This document shows positions 8,943 through 17,318 of a stretch of 64,000 bases of DNA, one piece after another (within the stretch, counting starts at the first letter, position 1; each line of letters starts with the position of its first letter). The DNA lies in NCBI GenBank assembly GCA_964560765.1, contig CAZLMG010000009.1:80847-144846 (forward strand), written 5' to 3'. The stretch is from CAZLMG01 sp964560765 (GTDB taxonomy: Bacteria; Bdellovibrionota_B; Oligoflexia; Oligoflexales; CAZLMG01). The notes beneath the pieces are model-generated. The model made no database searches. It was not told the DNA's origin and saw only the letters and a list, made by a program, of their open reading frames with translations. Position numbers and translations under genes: made by a program.

Positions 8943-9608
8943 TCAGTAAAAGTTGCTAGAGTGCTGGCCGAACTCGTCCCAATATTTATGCCAGTCGCTT
9001 GGCGTATTGAGATTCATGGCGACGCGCGCATCATCGACATCCACGTGCGCCAAATTCTCTGCGGGCAATGCGGCAAGGGCATGGTCTAAACGCATGGCGT
9101 CGGGCGAAAGAGAGCAAAGCTGCTCCATCAACGGGCGCATGATTAGAACCGGATGCCCCGACTTTCCCTTGAATTTTGGAACGACAGCCTGGACGGCACC
9201 CTTGGCCCCTGAAATCAACGCGTACAGGACCGAGCTCACCGGCGCTGGCACATCCATCGGCATCACAAAAACCGCAGGCGCATCACTCTGCAATGCCGCA
9301 CGCAGTCCGACCTGCAAAGACGAGAACGTTCCACGCTGAGGCTGACGGTTGGTGACCGTCTGCACCGTATAGCGATTGGCCCCTTGACGCCAAGTGGACT
9401 GCCCGGAAAGCCACGGGATGACGGATCGATAGATATGCTGATCATGTCCGAGAACGACAATTACCTGGGCGCCGCCCACGCGCGGAAACCACTGGATCTG
9501 ACGCAAGAGCCACGGGCCATCGCCGGCCTTAATCAGACCTTTGGGAATGCCCATCCGCGTCGAGGCGCCCCCCGCCAGCAGAATGAGCGGAATTTCGGAG
9601 ATGTGCAC
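8943..9608 (-). CDS. MobA-like NTP transferase
   Basis: This 221-residue protein has the nucleotidyltransferase signature LILLAGGASTRMGIPKGLI at residues 8-26, in which the GGxSxRMGxPK loop binds NTP, and a VMPMDVPAP metal-site motif near residue 120. This fold includes MobA (molybdopterin guanylyltransferase), MocA and sugar-phosphate nucleotidyltransferases. No other molybdenum-cofactor gene lies nearby, so the substrate is open. The start is GTG at 9608, with AGGGAG about 9 bases upstream. The gene lies just downstream of a strong minus-strand terminator (9666-9697), so it probably has its own promoter in the short gap. Confidence 0.82.
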   Translation of the reverse strand: MHISEIPLILLAGGASTRMGIPKGLIKAGDGPWLLRQIQWFPRVGGAQVIVVLGHDQHIYRSVIPWLSGQSTWRQGANRYTVQTVTNRQPQRGTFSSLQVGLRAALQSDAPAVFVMPMDVPAPVSSVLYALISGAKGAVQAVVPKFKGKSGHPVLIMRPLMEQLCSLSPDAMRLDHALAALPAENLAHVDVDDARVAMNLNTPSDWHKYWDEFGQHSSNFY

Positions 9609-9665
9609 GTCTCTGGCTCCCTTTCAAGAGAAGCCTAGAAGTACCCAATTTCCCCAAACTGTTCC

Positions 9666-9697
9666 ATAAAAAGATCGCCGGTCAGTAGGACCGGCGG
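9666..9697 (-). terminator. Intrinsic terminator after the small acidic gene
   Basis: On the minus strand a perfect 8-bp GC-rich stem (CGCCGGTC / GACCGGCG, 9676-9683 with 9689-9696) encloses a 5-base loop and is followed by ATCTTTTTAT. This is a textbook Rho-independent terminator for the gene ending at 9738, separating it from the downstream MobA-like gene. Confidence 0.9.
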
Positions 9698-9737
9698 CAA
9701 TCGATGATAGAGATTTAAGCTTGGCGCTTGTCCGAGG

Positions 9738-10130
9738 CTAGGCAGCCTCCGATGAATCGTCAGAACCCTCGGCGGAATTGTCGCTGCCCTTACTGCGCTT
9801 AAAGACGATCTTTTGCCCACGCTTACCTTCGATTTCCAAGTCCTTGCCCGGGTCCGTAAACACGAACTTTGGACCGCACTGCTCTTTGAGGCGCTTGATA
9901 TCAGGCTTGGTCAATTTGACCAGGAATCCATCAAAGACGTAGCCGCGGAACTCCTTGTCAGGTACGAGCATCAAACCGCCAGTACGATGAGTTTCGTAAC
10001 CAGAGAACACCATCACGGTCTCGGTAGGATCATTTTCGAAGGCAATGCCCTCGAGCTTGACGATTTGCTTGGTGCCAACATCAAAGAAGAGGTCTCCGAC
10101 TTCCACCGTAGTCTTGCCGATCTTGATCAT
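9738..10130 (-). CDS. Small conserved-looking cytoplasmic protein, function unknown
   Basis: This is a 130-residue protein without signal peptide or membrane segment. The N-terminal ~100 residues look like a compact beta-rich domain (MIKIGKTTVEVGDLFFDVGT, VMVFSGYETHRTGGLMLV, VFDGFLVKLTKPDIKRLKEQ). The last 25 residues are a charged tail rich in Ser, Asp and Glu. The start at 10130 is favoured because GGGAG sits six bases before that ATG; two upstream in-frame ATGs (10163 and 10145) have no ribosome site. It is a single-gene unit closed by the terminator at 9666-9697. I cannot assign a family. Confidence 0.65.
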   Translation of the reverse strand: MIKIGKTTVEVGDLFFDVGTKQIVKLEGIAFENDPTETVMVFSGYETHRTGGLMLVPDKEFRGYVFDGFLVKLTKPDIKRLKEQCGPKFVFTDPGKDLEIEGKRGQKIVFKRSKGSDNSAEGSDDSSEAA

Positions 10131-10278
10131 GCCGATCTCCCACATTCCGTGAACAACTTGCATGTTTTATCGGCTGCGAAGGGGAACGCCTTTAGGACTT
10201 CCTGACGGGTTGTATAAGGCCTCATATCGAAAGGGTAAAAAGTGGATAATTTGTGCACAGTCAAGCATATCGCAGATC

Positions 10279-11634
10279 CTAATCCACTCGACGGCGCCTC
10301 CGCCGCGTTGGCAACACCTTAGTCAACACCATCCCCATGGGCCGCACACTTAGGATGCGGGTGAATATGGCGCGGGGGCGAACGTGCACGTTCAATAGTG
10401 GGGCTAAGAACACGAACGGCAACAGCCGCATGAACGATGAGACCCAAAACAACAGGTGATACTGCTCTATCGCCGCTGGTCCCGCGCCAATCAGCTGAGC
10501 GCCAATGATGGTTCCGCCCACCATCCCCACGGCGTTAAAGAAGCCCACGAAAGCCAAAAGTTTCGATCTCTGCTCATCGCCCATCGTCTCGAGCAAGACG
10601 AGTGTGAAGCCCAATTCGTGAGCTCCCCAGGCAAATCCCGAAAGCAATTGCAGCACGAGCAAATACCAATAGGATGACGAAACCACCCACAAAACCGGTA
10701 GCGGGACGATGGCGCAGGCGCCAACGATCAGCAAAGTGCGCACACCGAAGCGCTTACAGATCTTCACAAAAAAATTGGTAAAGATCACGCGCCCGGCAAA
10801 GGATGCAGCAATGAGTACCATGTAAGGTGCATACTCGAGCTGCAAGCTCCGCAACATGTAGGGGCTAAAATACGGCGCCGAAACATGGACAGAAAAATGC
10901 GTTAGAAAGAAAAAAGCGATCGCAAACAGAAAGACGCGCCGCAAGCCGGGCACATCGACCCTTACCTTCGGCCCCGGGTCCGGCGGCGCTGCTTGCGACA
11001 TAACGGAATCCCTTTGCAGCGCCTTGCTTACCATCGCTCGGGGCGAGTCCTCTTGAATCCACAGAAAGAAAGCCGACACCACTCGCAACACCCCCGCAAC
11101 GAAGAACAGCACAGAGAATGCCGTTAACTCATGCCCGGCCCGTCGACTGGCGTCCAAAATCAATCCACCCGCGACGAGCCCCATGACCGTCCACAGCTGG
11201 GCCTGCTTGGCGCGAATAGAAAAGAACGGTAAGCGGTCGTCCTCGCGCACAATGCCGCCAATCCAGGCGTTCCAAGACGGACCTGCCGTCAGGCCACCTG
11301 TCCAATACATCGAAGCAAACACAAAGAGTGCAAATCGGGTATCAAATAAACCCATGATAGGCAGGGGTAAAAGGCTCATTGCAATGAGACTCGTTGCTTG
11401 CAGCACGGCGAAAATCAAAACCCAATTCTGCCGCGAACCAACCAGGCGCCACAGACCTGGCGTCGTGACGGCCATAGTCGCGCCAAAAAGTATGGGGACG
11501 ATGGTCAGTAAACCGACGGAACGCTCGTCAACTCCCAGTGCCAAGGCAAAGGCAGCTAGATATGACTCTCCGAGCCCCACCATCAGACTGTAGAACACTA
11601 CATCTAAGATGCTTGGCCACAAGTAGCGGGGCAC
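10279..11634 (-). CDS. Major facilitator superfamily transporter
   Basis: This is a 451-residue inner-membrane protein with about 12 hydrophobic segments in two halves separated by a polar loop (residues ~205-230, containing the DPGPK stretch). Between segments 2 and 3 it has GLWRLVGSRQNW, a loose form of the basic loop typical of MFS carriers. The C-terminus ends in a cluster of Arg (TRRRRRRVD). The substrate cannot be inferred. The start used is GTG at 11634, 28 bp after the stop of the upstream lipoprotein gene on the same strand, so the two may be co-transcribed; the ribosome site is weak. Confidence 0.82.
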   Translation of the reverse strand: MPRYLWPSILDVVFYSLMVGLGESYLAAFALALGVDERSVGLLTIVPILFGATMAVTTPGLWRLVGSRQNWVLIFAVLQATSLIAMSLLPLPIMGLFDTRFALFVFASMYWTGGLTAGPSWNAWIGGIVREDDRLPFFSIRAKQAQLWTVMGLVAGGLILDASRRAGHELTAFSVLFFVAGVLRVVSAFFLWIQEDSPRAMVSKALQRDSVMSQAAPPDPGPKVRVDVPGLRRVFLFAIAFFFLTHFSVHVSAPYFSPYMLRSLQLEYAPYMVLIAASFAGRVIFTNFFVKICKRFGVRTLLIVGACAIVPLPVLWVVSSSYWYLLVLQLLSGFAWGAHELGFTLVLLETMGDEQRSKLLAFVGFFNAVGMVGGTIIGAQLIGAGPAAIEQYHLLFWVSSFMRLLPFVFLAPLLNVHVRPRAIFTRILSVRPMGMVLTKVLPTRRRRRRVD

Positions 11635-11662
11635 GGAATACTGGGGAGTCGAGCTCAGGGAA

Positions 11663-12436
11663 TTAAACTCCTGGCGAAAGCGCGCATTCGCTCGTCGCAG
11701 TAACTTCGTATGAGGTCGTCTGCGGATTAGGCGTTATGGCTTTGAACTTGCTCAGCAGCTCATCAAGAGCGCTTGACTTGACGAAGCGATGCAGCTCGAT
11801 GCACGATTGCTCACCCCCTTCAAAACCGCTGCCCTCATGGATGTATTTGCCAAGCGTACCGTCTGCAATCAGGGCGCCGATGAGTTGCTTCATTTCTGCG
11901 AATGCTCTTTGATCGACTGCTGGCCCCATACCAAACATCGACAATCGGATCGCGCGGAGATCGGGTGACGGAGCTGCTTCGGCCTTGGCTAAACAGGAAA
12001 CTTTTAAATCGTTGGGGCCCCACTCAAAGCGTTCGGTGATGATGGCAAGCTGACCGTACACACGCTCGTTCACAGGCAAATCGCTAAGTTCCCCTAAAAC
12101 CAAATCCAATGTGAAATCAGCGTGACGCAGCCGCCATTCGTTACCTTGTTCGGCCTCAACAACTTTGTACGTGCTGGCAAACGTCTCAGAAATCTCGTTG
12201 GTGCCGAAAAAGCTGATCTTGGACAGCCGCACCTCAGCCCGCCCACCAGTGCGGAGCACCGCATTCAACTCATAGCCCGCATCCGCAACCTCTGTCGGAC
12301 GGCATTCAAGGATGAGGCTGGGCGCCAATAAGCCACCGCTAGAGGTCGTCCCGTGGGAAAGACTGGCTTCATGCTCGACACCACAACCTAAACTGAGAGC
12401 GCTCAGTGCGAGCGCAGACAAAATCACATGTTTCAT
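11663..12436 (-). CDS. Exported lipoprotein, function unknown
   Basis: This 257-residue protein has a short signal peptide and a lipobox-like LSLGC (Cys18), followed by a Ser/Gly linker and a beta-rich domain (residues ~35-160) with two Cys. The C-terminal half has two more Cys in EGGEQSCIELHRF and TATSECALSPG. The start ATG at 12436 has GAGAGGAT about seven bases upstream. It lies upstream of the MFS gene on the same strand and is divergent from a TIGR02147 regulator across a 166-bp AT-rich gap. That layout suggests, but does not prove, that the regulator controls it. The family was not recognised. Confidence 0.75.
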   Translation of the reverse strand: MKHVILSALALSALSLGCGVEHEASLSHGTTSSGGLLAPSLILECRPTEVADAGYELNAVLRTGGRAEVRLSKISFFGTNEISETFASTYKVVEAEQGNEWRLRHADFTLDLVLGELSDLPVNERVYGQLAIITERFEWGPNDLKVSCLAKAEAAPSPDLRAIRLSMFGMGPAVDQRAFAEMKQLIGALIADGTLGKYIHEGSGFEGGEQSCIELHRFVKSSALDELLSKFKAITPNPQTTSYEVTATSECALSPGV

Positions 12437-12560
12437 AACGAATATCCTCTCACATGCTTATCGACGATTGTACCTGCATTGATCCTCATTTTGCCGCCCG
12501 CTGGCCAGTTCGTTGCGACATTGAAAAGCATAGTGGCGGGGCACTTGACCAGCAAGATCA

Positions 12561-12602
12561 TTATTATTAATTTATAATCGAATTGTTCATAATTTATTAA
12601 CG
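12561..12602. promoter_or_regulatory. AT-rich divergent promoter region
   Basis: Nearly pure AT sequence with a consensus TATAAT at 12573-12578 lies between the divergent lipoprotein and TIGR02147 genes. The TTGACC at 12545-12550 is 22 bp from it, too far for a normal -35, so the promoter may depend on an activator. The start of the rightward gene follows directly and has no Shine-Dalgarno sequence. Confidence 0.4.
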
Positions 12603-13412
12603 ATGGTGCCCATGGATGTCTTCGCCTTCACTGACTACAAGATCCTGATAAAAAAAGTGATTTCCGATAATGAACAGACGCGGGGCTATCAGAGCAAGCT
12701 GGCCGCAGCCGCCGGCTGCCAAAAAACCTACCTGTCGCAAGTTCTACATTCCGAAGTTCAGCTCACTCCTGATCATGCTGCAAACTTGTGTGGATTTTGG
12801 CACCTCAACGAGATCGAGAGCCAGTACTTTCTGGATCTGGTAAACTTGCAACGATCTGGCTCGCCCGAGTTACGCCGGATCTTGCAACAACGGTTAGATA
12901 AGCTGCGTCAGCAAGGACAGCAGCTCACACAAAACATACAAAAGCCTTCGCTCGACAAGCACGAAGCACAGACTCGCTATTACGGCGTGTGGTACATGGC
13001 CGCCATTCACGTCCTGGCCAGCATTCCACAATTCCAATCCGCGCCAGCCATCGCCACCCATTTGCGATTGACCCTGCCACTTGTTGAACACGCTTTGGCT
13101 GAGTTGTCAGAACTCTCGCTAGTCACTTTCGAGAGCGGAAGATGGCGTGCCACAGGTCGTGATTTGCATCTGCCCAATGAGTCCTTGATGACCCCCATCC
13201 ATCACCTCAGTTGGCGGCAGCGGTCTTTGATGCGAATCCAAGAAGGACATTCGGATGGAATCCATTACACTGCGCTGCATGCTCTGAGTCGGCATGATGC
13301 TCGGGTCTTGCACAGCATGATTCGGGATTGCATTATGCAAACCCGCAAGGTCGTTGCCCCCTCGCCAGAGGAAGTTATGGTGTGCTTTACTTGCGACTAT
13401 TTTCCAGTTTGA
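12603..13412 (+). CDS. TIGR02147 family putative transcriptional regulator
   Basis: This 269-residue protein has the pattern of the TIGR02147 family. It opens with FAFTDYKILIKKV, then an N-terminal HTH-like part (YQSKLAAAAGCQKTYLSQVL, residues ~30-50), then AANLCGFWHLNEIESQYFLDLVNLQRSG, and in the C-terminal half a second winged-helix-like part (LPLVEHALAELSELSLVTF) followed by VHxLSW-type text. Members are thought to be DNA-binding regulators, but few have been studied. No Shine-Dalgarno precedes the ATG at 12603; another in-frame ATG is at 12612. It is divergent from a lipoprotein-MFS pair and overlaps trmD by 16 bp at its 3' end. Confidence 0.85.
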   Translation: MVPMDVFAFTDYKILIKKVISDNEQTRGYQSKLAAAAGCQKTYLSQVLHSEVQLTPDHAANLCGFWHLNEIESQYFLDLVNLQRSGSPELRRILQQRLDKLRQQGQQLTQNIQKPSLDKHEAQTRYYGVWYMAAIHVLASIPQFQSAPAIATHLRLTLPLVEHALAELSELSLVTFESGRWRATGRDLHLPNESLMTPIHHLSWRQRSLMRIQEGHSDGIHYTALHALSRHDARVLHSMIRDCIMQTRKVVAPSPEEVMVCFTCDYFPV

Positions 13413-14095
13413 GGTGGTGATTCATCATTTGCAACCACCCTCCAACGCGGTTGCCGGCAGTGGGCGCGCCGCCATGCTTCAATGGCTGCGTGATCGCCAG
13501 ACAGTAGCACCGACGGCACGGCTTGCCCTTCAAATTCCTGAGGCCGAGTAAACACTGGGTGCTCGAGCATGCCCTCGAGATCGCCGCTGAAGGAGTCCCG
13601 CCGAGCGCTTTCTGGATTGCCTAGAACACCTGGCACCAATCGCAAAAGGGAATCTGCCATCATCAGAGCCGGTAACTCACCACCAGCGACAATAAAAGGC
13701 CCCATGGAAAAGCTATCGTCTACGTAGCGATCGATAAAGCGTTGATCGACTCCCGCAAAGCGCGGGCACAAAAAAACGAGTGGGCGCGTTTCAACTGCCA
13801 ACTCGCACGCTACCGCTTGCGTCCACAGGGCGCCGGCCGGTGAAGGCAAAATCACGCGCGCATTGGCCGGCAACTTGGCCAGCGCATCACGCAGTGGCTC
13901 TGGCCGCATGACCATGGAGTCTCCGCCACCATAGGGTCGATCATCGATGCTGCCATGATGATCGACGGCATAATTGCGCAGATTGATGACGTCTAACTGT
14001 GCCAACCCACGGTCGGCCGCAGCGCGAAAGACACCAAAGGTAAAATAGCCATGAATGAAATCGGGATGAATCGTTACAAAGGAGAGATTACGCAT
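13397..14095 (-). CDS. trmD: tRNA (guanine-N1)-methyltransferase TrmD
   Basis: This 232-residue SPOUT-class enzyme methylates G37 of tRNAs that read CNN codons, preventing +1 frameshifting. Family motifs are clear: DDRPYGGGDSMVMRPEP near residue 50 (substrate site), FLCPRFAGVDQRFID, the knot region MGPFIVAGGELPALMMADSL near 130, and the Asp/Glu-containing FSGDLEGMLEHPVFTRPQEF followed by EGQAVPSVLLSGDH. It is slightly shorter than E. coli TrmD (255). It overlaps rimM by 8 bp, so translation is probably coupled. It is the last gene of the rpsP-rimM-trmD run; the usual next gene, rplS, is absent here. Confidence 0.96.
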   Translation of the reverse strand: MRNLSFVTIHPDFIHGYFTFGVFRAAADRGLAQLDVINLRNYAVDHHGSIDDRPYGGGDSMVMRPEPLRDALAKLPANARVILPSPAGALWTQAVACELAVETRPLVFLCPRFAGVDQRFIDRYVDDSFSMGPFIVAGGELPALMMADSLLRLVPGVLGNPESARRDSFSGDLEGMLEHPVFTRPQEFEGQAVPSVLLSGDHAAIEAWRRAHCRQPRWRVVANDESPPQTGK

Positions 14096-14621
14096 TCTCT
14101 TGCTCGTACCACAATTCGAAAAAAGTCTGGGCCGGAACCAGCAGTCGCAACTCTGGAGACTGATCGAATGTCAGACTGACATAGGGGGCAATCAACGGCA
14201 CATCCAAGTACCCTTGGTCACCCTTCACCTGCAAAATATCGCTGGCGCCAAAGTTTGTGACGCGATGTACCACGCCAATCTGCGTCCCTTCCGAATCAAC
14301 CACGCACCGCCCGTAAAGATCCGACCAAAGGTATTCGGTCGATGAGTTGACCAACACCTTATCGCGTTCCACCCAGATGTCCTGCCCGGCATACTGCTCA
14401 GCATGTTCTCGACGGGTAAGAGATTCGAAATGCAGGATGGGCCGGTCGCCCTGCATGCGGCTACCACGGACTTTAAAGCGCTCACCACTCTCGGGGTTGG
14501 AGCCCAGGATCAGGTCACCATAGGATTTGGGGATGGGATCTTCTCGGCCAGAAACAAAAAAAGCCCCCTGCAGGCCGTGGGCCTTACCGACCCGACCTAA
14601 TTTCAACCAGCGGGGGGGCAT
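14088..14621 (-). CDS. rimM: Ribosome maturation factor RimM
   Basis: This 177-residue protein helps assemble the 30S head around S19. The N-terminal domain has the signature LGRVGKAHGLQGAF, and residues ~95-170 make the PRC barrel (WSDLYGRCVVDSEGTQIGVV, LQVKGDQGYLDVPLIAPYV). Both domains and the length are normal. It sits 9 bp after rpsP and overlaps trmD by 8 bp, as in many bacteria where ribosomal protein S16, RimM and TrmD are co-expressed. Confidence 0.95.
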   Translation of the reverse strand: MPPRWLKLGRVGKAHGLQGAFFVSGREDPIPKSYGDLILGSNPESGERFKVRGSRMQGDRPILHFESLTRREHAEQYAGQDIWVERDKVLVNSSTEYLWSDLYGRCVVDSEGTQIGVVHRVTNFGASDILQVKGDQGYLDVPLIAPYVSLTFDQSPELRLLVPAQTFFELWYEQENA

Positions 14622-14630
14622 TGCGACTGC

Positions 14631-14903
14631 TTACTTGGCTTTCGCGAAGCTTTGGCGCTCGAGCTTAACCTTGTTGATCTTGGCGATGTGCATGACGGTG
14701 TTGCTCAACTGTGCACCGCGAGCAAACCAGAACTGCAGCCGGTCTTCTTTCAGACCAATCAACGATGGGTTTTGGCCTGGATCGTAATAACCAATGCGCT
14801 CAATGAACTTTCCGTCACGGGCCTTACGATGATCCGCAGCTACAATGTGGTAGAAGGGACGGTTTGTCGTGCCGTGACGGCTCAGTCGAACATGGACTGC
14901 CAT
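14631..14903 (-). CDS. rpsP: 30S ribosomal protein S16
   Basis: This 90-residue basic protein matches S16: MAVHVRLSRHGTTNRPFYHI at the start, then ADHRKARDGKFIERIGYYDP and a C-terminal KLERQSFAKAK. It binds 16S rRNA early in 30S assembly. The ATG at 14903 is preceded by GGAGGA at about six bases. It heads the rpsP-rimM-trmD operon. The ~215-bp gap upstream must hold the operon promoter and also contains the TATAAT box of the divergent hydrolase gene. Confidence 0.97.
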   Translation of the reverse strand: MAVHVRLSRHGTTNRPFYHIVAADHRKARDGKFIERIGYYDPGQNPSLIGLKEDRLQFWFARGAQLSNTVMHIAKINKVKLERQSFAKAK

Positions 14904-15070
14904 TATTCCTCCGAATCTCTCAACATGGCAATATTCACAAGAACTTGGGCACTCTGAAGTCTAGGAATCACAGGGCGCCACTGGAACGGACGTAGATAGC
15001 ACGGAACATGAACGGATTCCAAGACTTTTACGCAGAGACAATTAACCCTACAATTTCTTTACACATTCGG

Positions 15071-15076
15071 TATAAT
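15071..15076 (+). promoter_or_regulatory. Consensus -10 box before the MBL-fold hydrolase
   Basis: A perfect TATAAT is followed by GAGAAGAGG. No good -35 sits 16-18 bp upstream (CTACAA at 15048). Transcription from here would begin near 15083, which argues against the in-frame ATG at 15075 as the start and for the GTG at 15120. The same -10 plus discriminator recurs at 39018 and 42488. Confidence 0.55.
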
Positions 15077-15119
15077 GAGAAGAGGATTTCGAACATTAAC
15101 CGCGCATGGGTGCTTATTC

Positions 15120-16112
15120 GTGCAAATCAAGCTATGGGGAACTCGCGGTTCTCTGCCTCGTGCCATGACGGCTCAGTCCCTGGCAACGGTGCTCGAAGAA
15201 TTAGTCGCCCAGGCCAAAGCGCAGGGCATTACTACACTCGATGGGTTTGCGACTGCTGCTAAAACGGGCGGTTTCGGCAAACAACCCCTTTATTTTGGCG
15301 GAAATACGTCATGCTACGAAGTGTCGCAAGATAACGTGCATGCGTTCGTCGATATGGGCACAGGAATTACCGATGCCTGCTACACGGCCATGACTCAAGG
15401 CCGAAAAGAATTTGTCATTTTCCAGACGCATGTTCATTGGGATCACATCATGGGGTTGCCATTCTTTGTCCCCATATACATCCCAGGCAATAAGCTGACC
15501 ATTTACCACGTCCATAAGAACGCTCCGGACCACATCCGCCTGCTTTTTAACGGCGTTAATTTTCCAGTAAAATGGTCGGACTTGGGCGCCACCATCGAGT
15601 TTTGCGAACTGAAGCCCTATCAGCAAACTCAGCTCGGCGCCATGAGCGTAACCCCTTTCGCCCTTGACCATCCCGGCGGCTCATTCGGTTATCGCTTCGA
15701 ATCGGCAGGTAAATCCATCGCTGTTGGCGTCGATGGCGAGTACAAGCGCCTGACAGCTAAAGAGCTTGGTAAGGATCTCCCTTTTTACCAAAACCTTGAT
15801 CTGCTGATATTCGACGGTCAATACGACATGGACGAATTGGCCAGTCGCTACGATTGGGGTCACTCGAGTCCGCCGATTGGAATCGACCTTGCTCTGCGGG
15901 AAGGTATCCGCAACATTGTGCTAACGCACCATGACCCACGCACGGGCGAAAGCAAATCGCGCCGTATGCTTGATGATGCCCGCAAGCACTGTCAAACGCA
16001 CTTACCAGCTTATCAGAAAACCTGGGATAGCCTGGGCCAATCCAAGGGGCCGAACATTTATGCTGGGTATGATGGCCTGATTCTCGATCTCGAGAAAATG
16101 CCGCCGACATGA
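15120..16112 (+). CDS. Metallo-beta-lactamase-fold metal-dependent hydrolase
   Basis: This 330-residue cytoplasmic enzyme begins VQIKLWGTRGSLPRAM, a start typical of the MBL-fold phosphodiesterase-like group. It has a metal-binding THVHWDHIMGLPFF motif (HxHxDH) near residue 115, a conserved ALDHPGGSFGYRFE strand near 185, a metal-site Asp in LLIFDGQYD near 240, and VLTHHDPRTGE near 280. This points to a two-metal hydrolase acting on a phosphodiester or lactone; the substrate is unknown. GTG at 15120 is chosen because a TATAAT box lies at 15071 and the conserved region starts exactly there. The exported-protein gene at 16156 follows after 43 bp. Confidence 0.85.
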   Translation: MQIKLWGTRGSLPRAMTAQSLATVLEELVAQAKAQGITTLDGFATAAKTGGFGKQPLYFGGNTSCYEVSQDNVHAFVDMGTGITDACYTAMTQGRKEFVIFQTHVHWDHIMGLPFFVPIYIPGNKLTIYHVHKNAPDHIRLLFNGVNFPVKWSDLGATIEFCELKPYQQTQLGAMSVTPFALDHPGGSFGYRFESAGKSIAVGVDGEYKRLTAKELGKDLPFYQNLDLLIFDGQYDMDELASRYDWGHSSPPIGIDLALREGIRNIVLTHHDPRTGESKSRRMLDDARKHCQTHLPAYQKTWDSLGQSKGPNIYAGYDGLILDLEKMPPT

Positions 16113-16155
16113 GACCCTGATGATCCAGCTGAAATTTAGTCAACGAGGTAAATCA

Positions 16156-17208
16156 ATGCGCTGGATTCTGACTGCATGCCTGACCATGCTGTACGCCGGT
16201 TCTGCCGCTGGGCAAAAGATCGACTATGATGCGAATGTTCCGCGTTCTGTCGCCAAACTCGGCTATGTCGACGTCGTCGTCTTGATCACCGACTTATTTG
16301 CCACCGAGGCTGCCAAGCTCACGGAGGCTGAGATCTTGAAGCGCCTTGAAGTCTTTATGCCCCAGATTTCCAATTCGAGATTACCGACAAAAGGTGATGG
16401 ATCGCACGGATTCTACGTCACCTATGAAGGGGATCTGCAGTCGGAAAGAAACACGACCACCGGCAATTTGAACCTGAGCTTCCAGGTTCGGGTTCACCAG
16501 GACACGATCACTTTTGCCAAACTTCTCGCAGACAATGACGATGTCCTGACCTTGGCTATGGAATTTGAGGCCGGGACCCAAGGGACCGCGGTCGGTAAAG
16601 ACGAAGATTTCGAGCGTTCGGTGGCTGTCGCTAATCAAGCCCCCAGCATCACCAAGGTCACCCCAGTGCATCGAGCGGCCCGCGCCACATGGACAGCGGC
16701 CGAAACGATTGTGTATTCCTCCGGTGACCCAAAGGCCCCATCCGGCGTGACACTGGTAGCCTTGCCCGTGAACGACGATGGCTTGGTATTACCTTCGTTT
16801 ATCTACGCCGGGACGGACGTCGATGTCGCCGCCGAGTCTTGCATTTTTGCGGCCAGCCGAGTCGGGACAGAAGACCCTTGCGTCGTCTGTCCAGCCGGTG
16901 AGAGTCACTATCTGGATCAAGACGCTCTCAAGTCTTTGGGGGGCGTGGTACTGACATCCGTAAGCGGGTCGGCGCAAAAGGCCTCCGTTTCCCCGATGAC
17001 AGCGGAAACTGAATATGCCATGTTCGCTTACTACCTGCCGGACGGGCTCGTTCGCAGTACCTGCCGGGCAGTCACCCCTGCAGAAACCCGCACCATGTCA
17101 GAGATACTGGGCGAACCGCCGGCCAAAGCAACCGACGCGTCTTGGAACTGGCTCGGAATTGCAGCCATTTTTTGGGTCATGCGGCGCTTTCAACGACGCT
17201 ACAGATAG
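16156..17208 (+). CDS. Exported protein with C-terminal membrane anchor-like tail
   Basis: This is a 350-residue protein with a signal peptide (MRWILTACLTMLYAGSAAGQ) and a beta-rich body. Five Cys lie in the C-terminal half, including a CVVCPAGE motif. It ends in a short hydrophobic helix followed by basic residues (WLGIAAIFWVMRRFQRRYR). That ending has the shape of a C-terminal sorting or anchoring tag (TM helix plus Arg cluster, as in GlyGly-CTERM or MYXO-CTERM proteins) but lacks their Gly or Cys motif just before the helix. The ATG at 16156 has GAGG eight bases upstream, and an earlier in-frame ATG at 16120 does not. The family was not recognised. Confidence 0.72.
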   Translation: MRWILTACLTMLYAGSAAGQKIDYDANVPRSVAKLGYVDVVVLITDLFATEAAKLTEAEILKRLEVFMPQISNSRLPTKGDGSHGFYVTYEGDLQSERNTTTGNLNLSFQVRVHQDTITFAKLLADNDDVLTLAMEFEAGTQGTAVGKDEDFERSVAVANQAPSITKVTPVHRAARATWTAAETIVYSSGDPKAPSGVTLVALPVNDDGLVLPSFIYAGTDVDVAAESCIFAASRVGTEDPCVVCPAGESHYLDQDALKSLGGVVLTSVSGSAQKASVSPMTAETEYAMFAYYLPDGLVRSTCRAVTPAETRTMSEILGEPPAKATDASWNWLGIAAIFWVMRRFQRRYR

Positions 17209-17318
17209 CCGTCTCTCGGGCCATTTTCTCGCATTTTTCTCATGGCTCATCTTGGCGAAATCAGTTACAAAACAGCTCACTGTTGACGTCACGAATCGCA
17301 TCCTGATGAGCCCATTTT

